Below are positions 20,346 through 28,204 of a stretch of DNA of 64,000 bases, one piece after another. A model generated the notes under the pieces. That model had not been told where the DNA came from. It did not search any database and was given only the letters and a program-made list of their open reading frames with translations. The position numbers were made by a program, and so were the translations under genes. Within the stretch, counting starts at the first letter, position 1. Each line of letters opens with the position of its first letter. The DNA comes from Palleronia marisminoris (lineage in GTDB: Bacteria; Pseudomonadota; Alphaproteobacteria; Rhodobacterales; Rhodobacteraceae), in NCBI RefSeq assembly GCF_900172315.1, contig NZ_FWFV01000003.1, positions 62,001 through 126,000 of the forward strand, given 5' to 3'.

Positions 20346-21125
20346 CTAATCGAAGTCCCGGGTCGAGAGGGTCCGCATGATCTCGCGGCGCACCAGCTTC
20401 CTGACGTTCCGCGTGATCCGCTCGCCCAAGGCACCGGCAAGCTCTTCGCGAACGATCTCGGCCACGAGGTCGCGCAGCGCGTCCTCGTCCAGGAACTGTT
20501 CATCCTCGCCCGGCTCCAGCGGGTCGTCGCGCCCGGTAAAGACCGCGCGGTCGAACCCTTCGGACGGACCCGCATGGAAGAACTGCAACTCCGAGGGTTC
20601 GGACCGGGCCTCGGGATCATCGTACGGCCTGCCGCTGTCCTGATCCGCGTCGGCTGCGCCCGGCTCGTCGATCGGAGAGGGCGTCTGCTCGGCTTCATCC
20701 GCGAGGGGCCTCAGCACCATCGGCGCGCCCCGCCTCTCGGGTCGCACCGGCCGGACCTGCGAAACGCGCTCGGCCACGGGCCGGGCCGGTTCATCGCTGG
20801 CGTCCGGCTTTTCCTCGACCGGGCGTTCGGGGCCCCTGGTAGATTGCAGATCGGCGATCCGATCTTCCAGCGATCTCGGCGGAGCGTTGCGCTCCGACAG
20901 GGACCCGGACGGCTGCTGCTGATCGGCGGCCGGTGAGACCTCCGGCAAGTCGGTCGGGGCCGGCTCGTCGGGGGCAGGCTCGTCGGGGGCGGGTTCGTCC
21001 ACGCGCAGGTCTGCGGTCAGTATCAGCCTGCCGGATCCGGATTGCGCGTCCTCTTCCACAGAGACAAGCTTGCGGATATTGGCGAGCACGCGATCGATAT
21101 CGCTGGATGACATCGCGTCGGTCAT
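20346..21125 (-). CDS. PopZ-like (DUF2497-type) polar organising protein candidate
   Basis: 259 residues with three zones: a short N-terminal helix MSSSDIDRVLANIRKLVS; a long acidic, proline-rich disordered middle with tandem DEPAP units around residues 44-56; and a C-terminal helical block, DEDALRDLVAEIVREELA then RITRNVRKLVRREIM. This matches the architecture of Caulobacter PopZ, a pole-forming hub that recruits ParB and other proteins. Gene order pcm-tolC-this gene also fits the usual alphaproteobacterial popZ neighbourhood; valS, often next, is not present here. Sequence identity appears modest, so the assignment rests on architecture plus synteny. Confidence 0.62.
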   Translation of the reverse strand: MTDAMSSSDIDRVLANIRKLVSVEEDAQSGSGRLILTADLRVDEPAPDEPAPDEPAPTDLPEVSPAADQQQPSGSLSERNAPPRSLEDRIADLQSTRGPERPVEEKPDASDEPARPVAERVSQVRPVRPERRGAPMVLRPLADEAEQTPSPIDEPGAADADQDSGRPYDDPEARSEPSELQFFHAGPSEGFDRAVFTGRDDPLEPGEDEQFLDEDALRDLVAEIVREELAGALGERITRNVRKLVRREIMRTLSTRDFD

Positions 21126-21201
21126 CTGTCCCCTGCCCGTTTCAATGTTCCCGATCGACGATACGCCATGGCCGCCCCTCGCACAACGCCGCGGCCGAGG
21201 A

Positions 21202-22620
21202 TCAGCGGCCGAGGCTCTGTATGATGCGATCCAACTTCTCGCCCTGCGGGCTGACCCTGCGGATCGGGGCGTCCTTGACGGCGTTGTAGTAGGCCGACGG
21301 ATCGTAGGTCGTGATGCCCAGTCCCAGATGCTCGACCGTCAGAAGCCCCATCGTGTACAGCAACGTGTACGCCGCACGGAACTCGGCGATCTGGGCCGAG
21401 ATCAGGGCAGCCCGCGCGTCCTGCAGGTCCTGCTCGGAGTCAAGCACGTCCAGCGTCGTCCGCGCGCCGAGGCTGACCTCTTCCTGGAGCCCCTCGAAGG
21501 CGACCTGCGCCGCGCGCACCTCGAGCTGACCGGCCTCGATGCTGGCGAGGGCGACCTGCTGGTTGGACCATGCCTGCGCCACTTCCTGAAGGATGGCGTC
21601 CACCGTGATGTGCAGGTCGGCCCGGGACTCGTCCCGCCGTGCCACCGCCTGGCGATAGGCAGCCGTCAGCGCGCCGCCTTGGTAGATCGGGCCGCTGAGC
21701 TGGAGGCCGAAGCTGCCCGTCTCGGTGAAGTCGTCATCCACCGACAGCGATGCCGTGCCCGAGATCGACGGCCGCATCTGCGCCTCGGCCCGCAGCACGT
21801 TCAGCTCGGCGATCGTGATCGCCCGCATGTCCTGCAGGATGTTCGGGTGGTTCTTGCGCGCGATGTTCTGCGCGGCCTCGAGGCTGCTGGCCGTCTGCGG
21901 GTAGTTTCCGATCGGCTGCAACGTGCCGGGCTCCTGCCCCACCACCTGGACGTATGTGGATATGGCGACCTGAAGATCACCACGGGCCGCGGCCAGCTGC
22001 GACTGCGCCGAGGCAAGCTGTGCCTCCGCAAGAGCCACATCCGTCCGCGTGACCTCGCCGACCTCGAATCGTTCGCGCCCGGCGCGAAGCTGCTCTTGCA
22101 GAAGCTCCACGTTCGACAGGCGCAGGTTGATGAATGCGGTCGCCTCGCGCACGGCCAGATAGGCGATCACCGCGTTGTAGAGGACCTGCTGCTCGACCTG
22201 GATCAGGCCTTGCCGCACCGCCAGCACCGTCTCTTTCGCGACGTCGATGCCAAGCCGCGTCGCTCCGCCGTCATAGAGCAGGAGGTTGGCCGAGATCCCC
22301 GCCGAGGCCGATGCGGAGGCGCCGAAATTGCCGCCACCGGCAGCGCCGAGATCGATCTGCCGTGCGCTGTTGCCCCCCGAGGGATTGGTGTAGCTCTGTT
22401 GCGCCTGCACCGTGTAGTTGAGGATCGGCCGGAGCTGCGCGATGGCCGTCGCGACGTCCTCGTCGGCGGCGCGAAGCACCGCGCGGTTCTTCTCCAGAAG
22501 TCCCGAGTGGCGGTAAGCCAGGATGAAGGTATCCGCCAGGGTCTCGGCCGAGGCGGATGCGGCACCGGCAAGCATGGCAATGGCCGCAACCCCGGCGCGG
22601 ATGACGAAGCGCAGCCTCAC
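21202..22620 (-). CDS. tolC: TolC family outer-membrane efflux protein
   Basis: 472 residues with a signal peptide ending near ASAETLADTF. The mature part shows the two-fold repeated TolC pattern of long helices and beta segments: YNAVIAYLAVREATAFINLR and, in the second half, EVAQAWSNQQVALASIEAGQ. The protein forms the outer-membrane exit duct for RND pumps or type I secretion. The upstream pcm gene overlaps it by 4 bp, and the PopZ-like gene follows 76 bp downstream. No inner-membrane pump partner is adjacent. Confidence 0.93.
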   Translation of the reverse strand: MRLRFVIRAGVAAIAMLAGAASASAETLADTFILAYRHSGLLEKNRAVLRAADEDVATAIAQLRPILNYTVQAQQSYTNPSGGNSARQIDLGAAGGGNFGASASASAGISANLLLYDGGATRLGIDVAKETVLAVRQGLIQVEQQVLYNAVIAYLAVREATAFINLRLSNVELLQEQLRAGRERFEVGEVTRTDVALAEAQLASAQSQLAAARGDLQVAISTYVQVVGQEPGTLQPIGNYPQTASSLEAAQNIARKNHPNILQDMRAITIAELNVLRAEAQMRPSISGTASLSVDDDFTETGSFGLQLSGPIYQGGALTAAYRQAVARRDESRADLHITVDAILQEVAQAWSNQQVALASIEAGQLEVRAAQVAFEGLQEEVSLGARTTLDVLDSEQDLQDARAALISAQIAEFRAAYTLLYTMGLLTVEHLGLGITTYDPSAYYNAVKDAPIRRVSPQGEKLDRIIQSLGR

Positions 22621-23270
22621 AGCAAGAACTCCCTGTCGCGTTCAAAACCGGGAAGAACCGGGGCCGAAGCGTTGAAGCCGTATTTCCAGCTGACATGCCC
22701 GTCCGCCTTGATGCCGATGCGGCAGACCCCGAGCCTGTCCTCGCTGAAGAGGCAGGCGATCCGCCCTCCATCGGCCAGCTGCTCGGCAATCGCGTCGGGC
22801 AGATATTCGATCGCGCCCTGCAGGATGATCGCGTCATAGGGGCCGTGTTTCGGCGCCCCCTCGGTCAGGTTCCCGTGGATCACGGCTGCGTTGTCGATCC
22901 CGGTATCCGCGAGCGCCGCCTCGGCTTCCGAAACCAGCGGCTCTTCCGGCTCGACCGCGACCACGGCCTGGGCCAGATGTGCGAGCACGGCGGTCGAGTA
23001 GCCGAAGCCCGCCCCCAGATCGAGCACGACATCCTCGGGACCGATCTCGAGCGCGTTGATCATCTTCGCCAGCGTCCGGGGCTCGAGGATCGCCCGGCCC
23101 GGCCCGATGCCGAGGTTCTCTCCCAGATAGGCGGCCTCTCGCAGTCGGTTCGGCACGAAGCGCTCGCGCGGGATCGTCAGCATCGCTTCGATGACGGGGA
23201 ACATTGTCACGTCAGAGGGGCGGATCTGGGTGTCCACCATCACGCGGCGGCGAGAAGCGTAATCGGTCAT
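22617..23270 (-). CDS. protein-L-isoaspartate O-methyltransferase family protein
   Basis: 217 residues from the ATG at 23270; the longer open frame upstream is not supported. The Rossmann SAM-binding motif is DVVLDLGAGFGYSTAVLAHL near residue 80, preceded by the family-specific region MFPVIEAMLTIPRERFVP and LEPRTLAKMINAL, and followed by DAIILQGAIEYLP. The family repairs isoaspartyl residues in aged proteins, though alphaproteobacterial members next to tolC are not well tested. It overlaps tolC by 4 bp. Confidence 0.85.
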   Translation of the reverse strand: MTDYASRRRVMVDTQIRPSDVTMFPVIEAMLTIPRERFVPNRLREAAYLGENLGIGPGRAILEPRTLAKMINALEIGPEDVVLDLGAGFGYSTAVLAHLAQAVVAVEPEEPLVSEAEAALADTGIDNAAVIHGNLTEGAPKHGPYDAIILQGAIEYLPDAIAEQLADGGRIACLFSEDRLGVCRIGIKADGHVSWKYGFNASAPVLPGFERDREFLL

Positions 23271-23770
23271 GAGCTCGGCCTCGGAAACAGGTTCGGCCCA
23301 GATGTGCCACATTGCAACCACGGCGGCAACGCGCAGACCGTGTTCAATGATAACCGTAGGGGGAATGGTGTCTCGGCTGCCCCCAAGCTCGCGAACAGGA
23401 GGAAGCGGTCTGTCGCGCCGCGAGAAGGCTTTCGTCCGATCATGGCAATGCGTGGTCTGTGCATCCAGTTCTGGCGGCTCGCCGACCTGTGGCCGGTGAC
23501 CCTCACCCGCTCGGAGAAACCGGTCGCCAAGTGGGGAGGAGAGACAGGGCATCGCTCCGGGCCGAACGGTCGCTGATGTCGCACCTCGTCGGAACCGCGA
23601 GATTCACCGATCATTCCGCGCCACACTGGAATCGACCCCTCGCGAGGCGCGGTTCCTGATCGTGCTGCGGCCCGGTCAAGTCCGAAATACAAGTGTTTGC
23701 CAGCCTGTGTTCCGCGCCCTCTTGCACCCTTTGCACGACATGCGTAGAAGCCACGCACCGCAAGGCTTCT
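23271..23770. other. gene-free 500 bp between pcm and tRNA-Cys
   Basis: No open frame here has codon structure or motifs that look real. It must contain the promoter of the minus-strand pcm-tolC-popZ unit and the promoter of the plus-strand tRNA. I see no repeat or mobile signature. Confidence 0.5.
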
Positions 23771-23844
23771 GGCGAGTTGGCGGAGTGGTTACGCAGCGGA
23801 TTGCAAATCCGTGCACACCGGTTCGATTCCGGTACTCGCCTCCA
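23771..23844 (+). tRNA. tRNA-Cys (GCA), integration target
   Basis: 74 nt with a 7-bp acceptor stem GGCGAGT/ACTCGCC, anticodon loop TTGCAAA with GCA at 23803-23805, T-loop GGTTCGATTCC and encoded CCA end at 23842-23844. The 3' part from 23792 is repeated exactly at 33894-33946, so the present gene has been re-completed by DNA brought in by the integrated element. Confidence 0.97.
23792..23844 (+). repeat. attL: 53-bp direct repeat (tRNA-Cys 3' part)
   Basis: Begins CGCAGCGGATTGCAAATC and ends at the tRNA CCA. Identical over 53 bp to 33894-33946; flanking bases differ on both sides. This is the left attachment site of the element. Confidence 0.93.
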
Positions 23845-23904
23845 AACAAAATCAATGACTTAGCCGGAAAAACCGCCACCGCAGGCCAGTCTGCACGGGG
23901 CTTC

Positions 23905-23926
23905 TGTAGCCGCATTGTAGCCACGC
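23905..23926 (+). repeat. arm-type sites at the left end (TGTAGCC motifs)
   Basis: TGTAGCCGCAT at 23905 and TGTAGCCACGC at 23916 lie in tandem 60-80 bp inside attL. The same words recur near attR. Spaced direct repeats near both att sites are typical of integrase arm-binding sites. Confidence 0.5.
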
Positions 23927-24027
23927 GGGTGCGGGTTCCTGAGGGTGGATTGGGTCCGATTAGTCACACGTCGAACAAACCTTGTCGGTGCGTACCCGCC
24001 TGCTAACGTCAGCGAACCGTGCCGTGT

Positions 24028-24051
24028 GACAGTTTGGGCCGTGCGACTGTC
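24028..24051. promoter_or_regulatory. inverted repeat upstream of the 284-aa gene
   Basis: GACAGT and ACTGTC form a perfect 6-bp inverted repeat separated by 12 bases, about 65 bp before the start at 24118. It could be an operator or hairpin for the plus-strand cargo module; no known consensus was matched. Confidence 0.3.
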
Positions 24052-24117
24052 AGTGCCCGGCCCGCGCCATACATGTGACTCTCAACTGAGGCTGTGTGAT
24101 CAACGTGCGAGTGAGGA

Positions 24118-24972
24118 ATGACTAAGACATTTTCAGTCACGGTCTACCCAGAACCCCTGTCCGGGGAGTACCTCACGGTGTCCGACGCGCTCAACCAAGT
24201 CCTGGATATGATCGAGGCTTTGGAGCGTTCGGAGTCGATAGAAGGCTCGGACCGCAAGATCGTCTGGCGGCTCACTGAAGCGCACACAAACAGTCCACCG
24301 TTCACGCTTGTCGCAGAGCCATATCCAGTAAGGCCGGACATGTCGGTGGCTATGGAGGCGGGCCGTGTATCCGGCATTCTGTCAAAGGACGTGGGGAACC
24401 TCCTAAACGGTCAAGTTGGCGGTGTAGTCTTCGACGCGCTGCCAGCCCTCAAGAGAATTATCGGCAGGAATACCAAGCACATCGCTCGCACCGAAGTCCT
24501 GATTTCGGGCAAAGAAGCGTTCATTATCCGGCCACAGAACGCACGGATGGCGATGGCAGCTATTGAGAGAGCCGAAATCGCGGAAAGGGAAAGCGCACCG
24601 GACTGGACGAGAACAGAGTTCGGCACAGTTGAGGGCGAAATATCTGGATTGACGCGCTGGAACGGGAAACCAGCACTGGATATAATTGAAAGGCTTTCAG
24701 AAAAGAAATTCACTTGCGTCCTATCAGACGAACTGTCTGAAAAAGTCGGTCCCGAACACAAGTGGAACGAAGTTTGGGACGGGCGCAGAGTTCATATCAC
24801 CGGAGCATTGTATTACAACGCGGATGGTGATTTGAAACGTGCCGATGCGAGCGAGTTTGAGGAAGTACCGTGGACAGATGTTTCCGTGAACGATCTAAAG
24901 TCTCTTGATGTTTTGGGCGAAAAGACAATGCAAGAGCACCTTGATGAAATAAGGGGTGAAGCATTTGGCTAA
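24118..24972 (+). CDS. hypothetical protein paired with PIN nuclease
   Basis: 284 residues, soluble, with a GAGG site before the ATG. I do not recognise the family. Residues 1-130 look alpha/beta with segments such as LTVSDALNQVLDMIEALER; residues 165-235 look like a beta-rich OB or SH3-like domain (GTVEGEISGLTRWNGKPALDI, then FTCVLSDELSEKV and RRVHITGALYYNADGD). The C-terminal 30 residues are acidic. The PIN-domain gene starts inside its 3' end, so the two are translationally coupled. It may be an antitoxin or partner for the nuclease, although it is larger than usual antitoxins. Confidence 0.75.
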   Translation: MTKTFSVTVYPEPLSGEYLTVSDALNQVLDMIEALERSESIEGSDRKIVWRLTEAHTNSPPFTLVAEPYPVRPDMSVAMEAGRVSGILSKDVGNLLNGQVGGVVFDALPALKRIIGRNTKHIARTEVLISGKEAFIIRPQNARMAMAAIERAEIAERESAPDWTRTEFGTVEGEISGLTRWNGKPALDIIERLSEKKFTCVLSDELSEKVGPEHKWNEVWDGRRVHITGALYYNADGDLKRADASEFEEVPWTDVSVNDLKSLDVLGEKTMQEHLDEIRGEAFG

Positions 24973-25486
24973 GCCGGAGAAATTCTATTGGGATACATGT
25001 GCGTTCATCGGCCTTCTAAACGGCGAGGAAAGCAAAAAGCGGGAACTTGAAATCGTCTATAGCTGGGCGCGAGACGGCAAGGCAGAAATCTGGACGTCCA
25101 CGCTTTCGATGATCGAGTGCCGAAGGCTAAGCAGCGAAAAGCATGAGCCAAAGCCGCTCTCCGTGGCTGGCGGCAAAAAGATATCGGATATTTTTCGCCA
25201 ACCATTCATCAAGCCGATACCGCTTGCCGTGGATATTGCGGACACCGCCAGGGAACTTTGGCGCAAAACGCCAAAGCTGACTAAGTATCCAGACGCGGTC
25301 CACCTTGCATCAGCATTACGATGGAGCGTAAGGATCATGCACACGTATGATCGAGACGATCTTTTGCACCTTTCTGAAAAGCTGGTTTGTCGGGACGGCT
25401 ATCCATTGTTAATCTGCTACCCCGACCACTCGACCGATGGAGCGCTTTTCGAACATGCCAAGCAGAAACCTGCTAGTCGAAACTAG
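24956..25486 (+). CDS. PIN-domain protein (VapC-like nuclease)
   Basis: About 176 residues from GTG 24956; a TTG at 24965 has a better-spaced AAGGGG and may be the true start. PIN landmarks: first acidic strand FYWDTCAFIGLLNGEE, second WTSTLSMIECRRL with Glu, third KYPDAVHLASAL with Asp, and final MHTYDRDDLL with Asp. These four acidic positions make the metal site of the PIN nuclease family, usually RNA-cleaving toxins. It overlaps the upstream 284-residue gene by 17 bp. Toxin, defence effector or RNA-processing enzyme all remain possible. Confidence 0.82.
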   Translation: MKHLAKPEKFYWDTCAFIGLLNGEESKKRELEIVYSWARDGKAEIWTSTLSMIECRRLSSEKHEPKPLSVAGGKKISDIFRQPFIKPIPLAVDIADTARELWRKTPKLTKYPDAVHLASALRWSVRIMHTYDRDDLLHLSEKLVCRDGYPLLICYPDHSTDGALFEHAKQKPASRN

Positions 25487-25489
25487 CGC

Positions 25490-25654
25490 ATGAAGCTTGC
25501 CATCATTCTCGCGATCATCGGCGCTATCATCGGGATATTCTTTGGAGTCTCGATGGGCGTGACCACAGGCGGAAGCGGATACGGCGGCGAACTGTTCTTT
25601 GGCCCGATAGGCGCAGTGATCGGCTTCCTAGGTGGCTGGGCTATTCGTCGCTAA
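25490..25654 (+). CDS. small two-span membrane protein (54 aa)
   Basis: ATG 25490 begins 3 bp after the PIN gene stop and the frame ends at TAA 25654. The product begins MKLAIILAIIGAIIGIFFG, has a glycine-rich turn, then a second hydrophobic span LFFGPIGAVIGFLGGW and ends AIRR. Position within the plus-strand module, tight spacing and clean hydrophobic periodicity support a real microprotein. Its stop overlaps the end of the convergent minus-strand gene by 4 bp. Function unknown; a membrane effector or holin-like role is only a guess. Confidence 0.6.
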   Translation: MKLAIILAIIGAIIGIFFGVSMGVTTGGSGYGGELFFGPIGAVIGFLGGWAIRR

Positions 25655-26172
25655 GCGCGACCCTTGACCTTCACACCCTCGCAGTGACGCAACAGACTGT
25701 TCCAGTAGTCGGCATGGCGCGTTCGTTCCCGCATAACGGAAAGTCGCTGGGACTGCCCCTTTGGAAGCTGATCCAGCGGTGTGTTGAGAAAGATATGGAT
25801 TGCCACGTTTTCCCAGAAGGACTGAACGCTATTCAAGTCATTGCCTTCAAAGAACCGCGCAAGGTCATCCGTGCTGAATTCATTTCCGTTGGCTTTCCCA
25901 TACCACACCAGAAGCTGCGTTACCGCGACAGAAGACAATTCAACACCTTCTTCGCTCAAACGTACATGAGGTTCACACTGCCCCATGTCGAATATGAATT
26001 TGTCGAACGTAGGTAGTTCCCTTTTATTCAGCGCATGCTTTCCGTGAACAGCGTCAAATTGCCTCCCCTCAACGAAGAACGCGATACCTCGTTCATCATA
26101 GACAATTGTGATAGTTGTGGGGTGCCGAACCACTGCGGCGCTCATCTTCATTAGTTCTTGGTCGCTGATCAT
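25651..26172 (-). CDS. hypothetical protein of the element
   Basis: 173 residues, soluble, not recognised. An N-terminal beta-rich part (TTITIVYDERGIAFFVEGRQFD) is followed by a helical C-terminal part with FFEGNDLNSVQSFWENVAIHIF and a basic end. It is the last gene of the minus-strand series; its start overlaps the preceding gene by 4 bp. No catalytic motif seen. Confidence 0.65.
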   Translation of the reverse strand: MISDQELMKMSAAVVRHPTTITIVYDERGIAFFVEGRQFDAVHGKHALNKRELPTFDKFIFDMGQCEPHVRLSEEGVELSSVAVTQLLVWYGKANGNEFSTDDLARFFEGNDLNSVQSFWENVAIHIFLNTPLDQLPKGQSQRLSVMRERTRHADYWNSLLRHCEGVKVKGRA

Positions 26173-26441
26173 TTTCTTCTTCCAATCAAGTTATTCCATG
26201 CTTCTTCGGGGTTGCCGTGGTGGCGGTGTAGAAAGTCGAGCGGCGTCCAATCCTGTTCCAGCGAGGCCGCATACATGGCGTCAGGCTCGTCACCCGCCGA
26301 TTGCTTCAGGCGCACCAACCATCGGTCGTAAAAGACACGTTGGCCTGCGGTTAGGCTCGCCAGCAGGTCGGGCGGTGCGCTACGCTCTGCCGCTTCCAAC
26401 ATCCGCTTTGCCTTCAGCTTCAGACTAATAAGGCGCGACAC
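26169..26441 (-). CDS. small hypothetical protein of the element
   Basis: 90 residues from a GTG start whose first base overlaps the stop of the upstream gene. Basic helical N terminus (LISLKLKAKRMLEAAERS), then SLTAGQRVFYDRWL and a C-terminal DWTPLDFLHRHHGNPEEAWNNL segment. Not recognised; the size and gene position recall small phage accessory proteins. Coupled to both neighbours by overlaps. Confidence 0.6.
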   Translation of the reverse strand: MSRLISLKLKAKRMLEAAERSAPPDLLASLTAGQRVFYDRWLVRLKQSAGDEPDAMYAASLEQDWTPLDFLHRHHGNPEEAWNNLIGRRK

Positions 26442-26866
26442 TAGCTGCCGTCCCTTAGTAGGCGCTCGATCTGCCCCAACCGATCCTTGAGCGCTTCCAT
26501 GTCCTGTAGTTCCTGAAGTTTCGCCAGGGATGCCGTGATGGCCTTAGCCTCGTCCGGCGTGATCATCCCCGACACCAGCGCGTCAGACACCGCACCTGTG
26601 GTCGCGCCCTCCAACTCAACAACCCTGCCAGCGGGCAAGACACGATCCAAGACGTATTGAATAGCGCGTTGATCGTTCGCGCGAACATTCTCTGCAAGGC
26701 CGCGAAACGCATCGTCCGTGAGGCTTCTAATTGTTGCGACCGCCGCAACGCTCACCTTATTCTTGGTCCCTCGGGGGCGACCTACGTTTCCGTTCGACGT
26801 GAACCGGCCAGAGTTATCACGTCCGGTTTCCTGATCGGTTTCTTTACGGAGATTATCGGTCGTCAT
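26441..26866 (-). CDS. DUF5681-like protein with GRPRGTKNK motif
   Basis: 141 residues. The N-terminal third is polar and reaches the motif NGNVGRPRGTKNK near residue 35, reminiscent of the DUF5681-type phage proteins often found near terminases. A helical middle (IRSLTDDAFRGLAENVRANDQRAIQYVLDRVLP) and a C-terminal coiled-coil-like heptad region (LAKLQELQDMEALKDRLGQIERLL) follow. An AGGTGG site precedes the ATG. DNA binding is likely from the basic motif; a packaging role is speculative. Confidence 0.6.
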   Translation of the reverse strand: MTTDNLRKETDQETGRDNSGRFTSNGNVGRPRGTKNKVSVAAVATIRSLTDDAFRGLAENVRANDQRAIQYVLDRVLPAGRVVELEGATTGAVSDALVSGMITPDEAKAITASLAKLQELQDMEALKDRLGQIERLLRDGS

Positions 26867-26867
26867 G

Positions 26868-27083
26868 TTATATCCACCTCACCTTAACGCCCCGTCCCTG
26901 CAACCAATCACAAACCGCCGCAGTATCATAGTGCGCAGTCGAACTGCGTCCGTAGACCTGAGGAAACTCGCAGTCCTTGCGGAGATACAGCATAGATTGG
27001 CGACTTCTGCCGAGCGCAACATAGAGTTTTTCTGCGTTGATCGTTCGCCCGGCAGGTATGAAGACTTCAGCAGGTAACTTCAT
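26868..27083 (-). CDS. small excisionase/AlpA-like DNA-binding protein
   Basis: 71 residues. The layout, with a short helix-turn-helix (AEKLYVALGRSRQSMLYLRKDCEFP) followed by Q-V-Y-G-R and a C-terminal DTAAVCDWLQGRGV, resembles winged-helix excisionases of the Xis/AlpA type: turn, 'P' wing strand, then final helix. It is one codon upstream of the DUF5681-like gene. Probable role is element excision or transcription control; the match is by pattern only. Confidence 0.55.
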   Translation of the reverse strand: MKLPAEVFIPAGRTINAEKLYVALGRSRQSMLYLRKDCEFPQVYGRSSTAHYDTAAVCDWLQGRGVKVRWI

Positions 27084-27112
27084 AATTTACACCGCTTCAA
27101 TTACTTAATAGG

Positions 27113-27142
27113 TTGGGACGGCCCAGCGACGAGCCGTCCCAA
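27113..27142 (-). terminator. hairpin terminator after the 274-aa gene
   Basis: TTGGGACGGC and GCCGTCCCAA form a perfect 10-bp stem with a 10-base loop, just after the stop of the minus-strand gene at 27147. Five T residues follow on the plus strand and A-rich sequence precedes it on the minus strand, so polarity is ambiguous. Confidence 0.6.
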
Positions 27143-27146
27143 TTTT

Positions 27147-27971
27147 TCACTCATAGAGCGCGGCCCAAATCTCAAACGGCTGCTTGTCGGTAGTTGCAGC
27201 AACAACCGCGCAGTAGCGTTGAAGCATAGTCGAGATTTCAGAGACTCTTGCTTCGGTAGCTTCGAGAAGCGCCATTCTTGCTTCGACCCAGTTTGCAAGC
27301 TGACCTTTATCGACGCCCGATGCAGCCGGTTCTTCGAGTGAAGGCTTTTTCGCGAATTGAGTAGCGCCCAACGTTCGCTCGCCGTCAAAGTTGGCCGCGA
27401 CCACGTATTTCATTTCGACGGATCGCCACATGTCATCGGGAAGCGCGATTAGGTTTCGCAAATTGAGTAGCGTTGCTAATTGGTCGGCAGACATGCTTGG
27501 AACGCGTGTCATAACTTGATTGGCGTCCATTGCTAGCAATGAATTGGCGATTGCTGCGGCGCGTGAAGCAATCACTGTATGGGCTTCAAACAACTTCCGT
27601 AAATCGTTCTGGGCAGTTTGCTTTTGGTTTATCAGCGCGCTCACGAGTTCCTTGAAAGGACGGCGCATGATTCGCACCGTGATCTCGAAGGCGGCTTCAT
27701 ACATTCTTGCGGGATGCCTGTCTTTTGCTGCGGCAGCAATATCGTTCGCGGCGATGGTTGTTGCGTTTCCGAAGAATTCCAGTGTCTTTTTAAGTTCCTC
27801 GGTATCGTTCGGGTGCGGCGCAAGAATGAACGCGTTCGTCCCTTGCGATGTGATAAGGGTTCCGCCGTCGATGTTCCGCACCTGCGGCACCGGATAGTCA
27901 TTCAGGGGCGAATTGTCGAAAACCTGTGGGAACGCGGCGACGCGAGCCATTATGGTTGTGTGTCCGAACAT
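27147..27971 (-). CDS. hypothetical protein of the element (274 aa)
   Basis: About 274 residues from the ATG at 27971, which has AAGGA ten bases upstream; the longer frame is not needed. Mostly helical, with alanine-rich stretches (ATTIAANDIAAAAKDR, ASRAAAIANSLLAMD) and no membrane segment. I do not recognise a family. The N-terminal 50 residues, with FPQVFDNSPLNDYPVPQVR and GGTLITSQGTNAFILA, look beta-rich. It stands alone between a hairpin terminator and an upstream region that holds one copy of a 48-bp repeat, so it may be an independently regulated gene. Confidence 0.65.
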   Translation of the reverse strand: MFGHTTIMARVAAFPQVFDNSPLNDYPVPQVRNIDGGTLITSQGTNAFILAPHPNDTEELKKTLEFFGNATTIAANDIAAAAKDRHPARMYEAAFEITVRIMRRPFKELVSALINQKQTAQNDLRKLFEAHTVIASRAAAIANSLLAMDANQVMTRVPSMSADQLATLLNLRNLIALPDDMWRSVEMKYVVAANFDGERTLGATQFAKKPSLEEPAASGVDKGQLANWVEARMALLEATEARVSEISTMLQRYCAVVAATTDKQPFEIWAALYE

Positions 27972-28047
27972 CTCAATTTCCTTTTTTACGGTCGAGCAAG
28001 TACCGTCAAAGTGCGGGGTGACGGCGCGCGACGCCAGCCACACCCCA

Positions 28048-28095
28048 CCGCAAAAAAGGGGTCAGATTGCCTGCCGTGGTTGCTATGCGGCTACA
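28048..28095 (-). repeat. 48-bp imperfect repeat, copy 1
   Basis: Starts with CCGCAAAAAAGGGGTCAG and ends with ATGCGGCTACA, the same two words at the same spacing as copy 2 at 31735-31782; the middle is diverged. It lies about 80 bp upstream of the start of the 274-residue gene. Read on the minus strand the end word is TGTAGCCGCAT, as found near attL. A shared promoter, operator or recombinase-binding site is likely. Confidence 0.55.
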
Positions 28096-28204
28096 ACGCG
28101 ACCGACGCGCCACCCGCCAAGCATCTACGCAAGTTCTTCGCATTGATATCATGCAAGATTTTCCCGTCAGCGTCCGCATTGATCGTCGGACTAGGTATCC
28201 GCTG

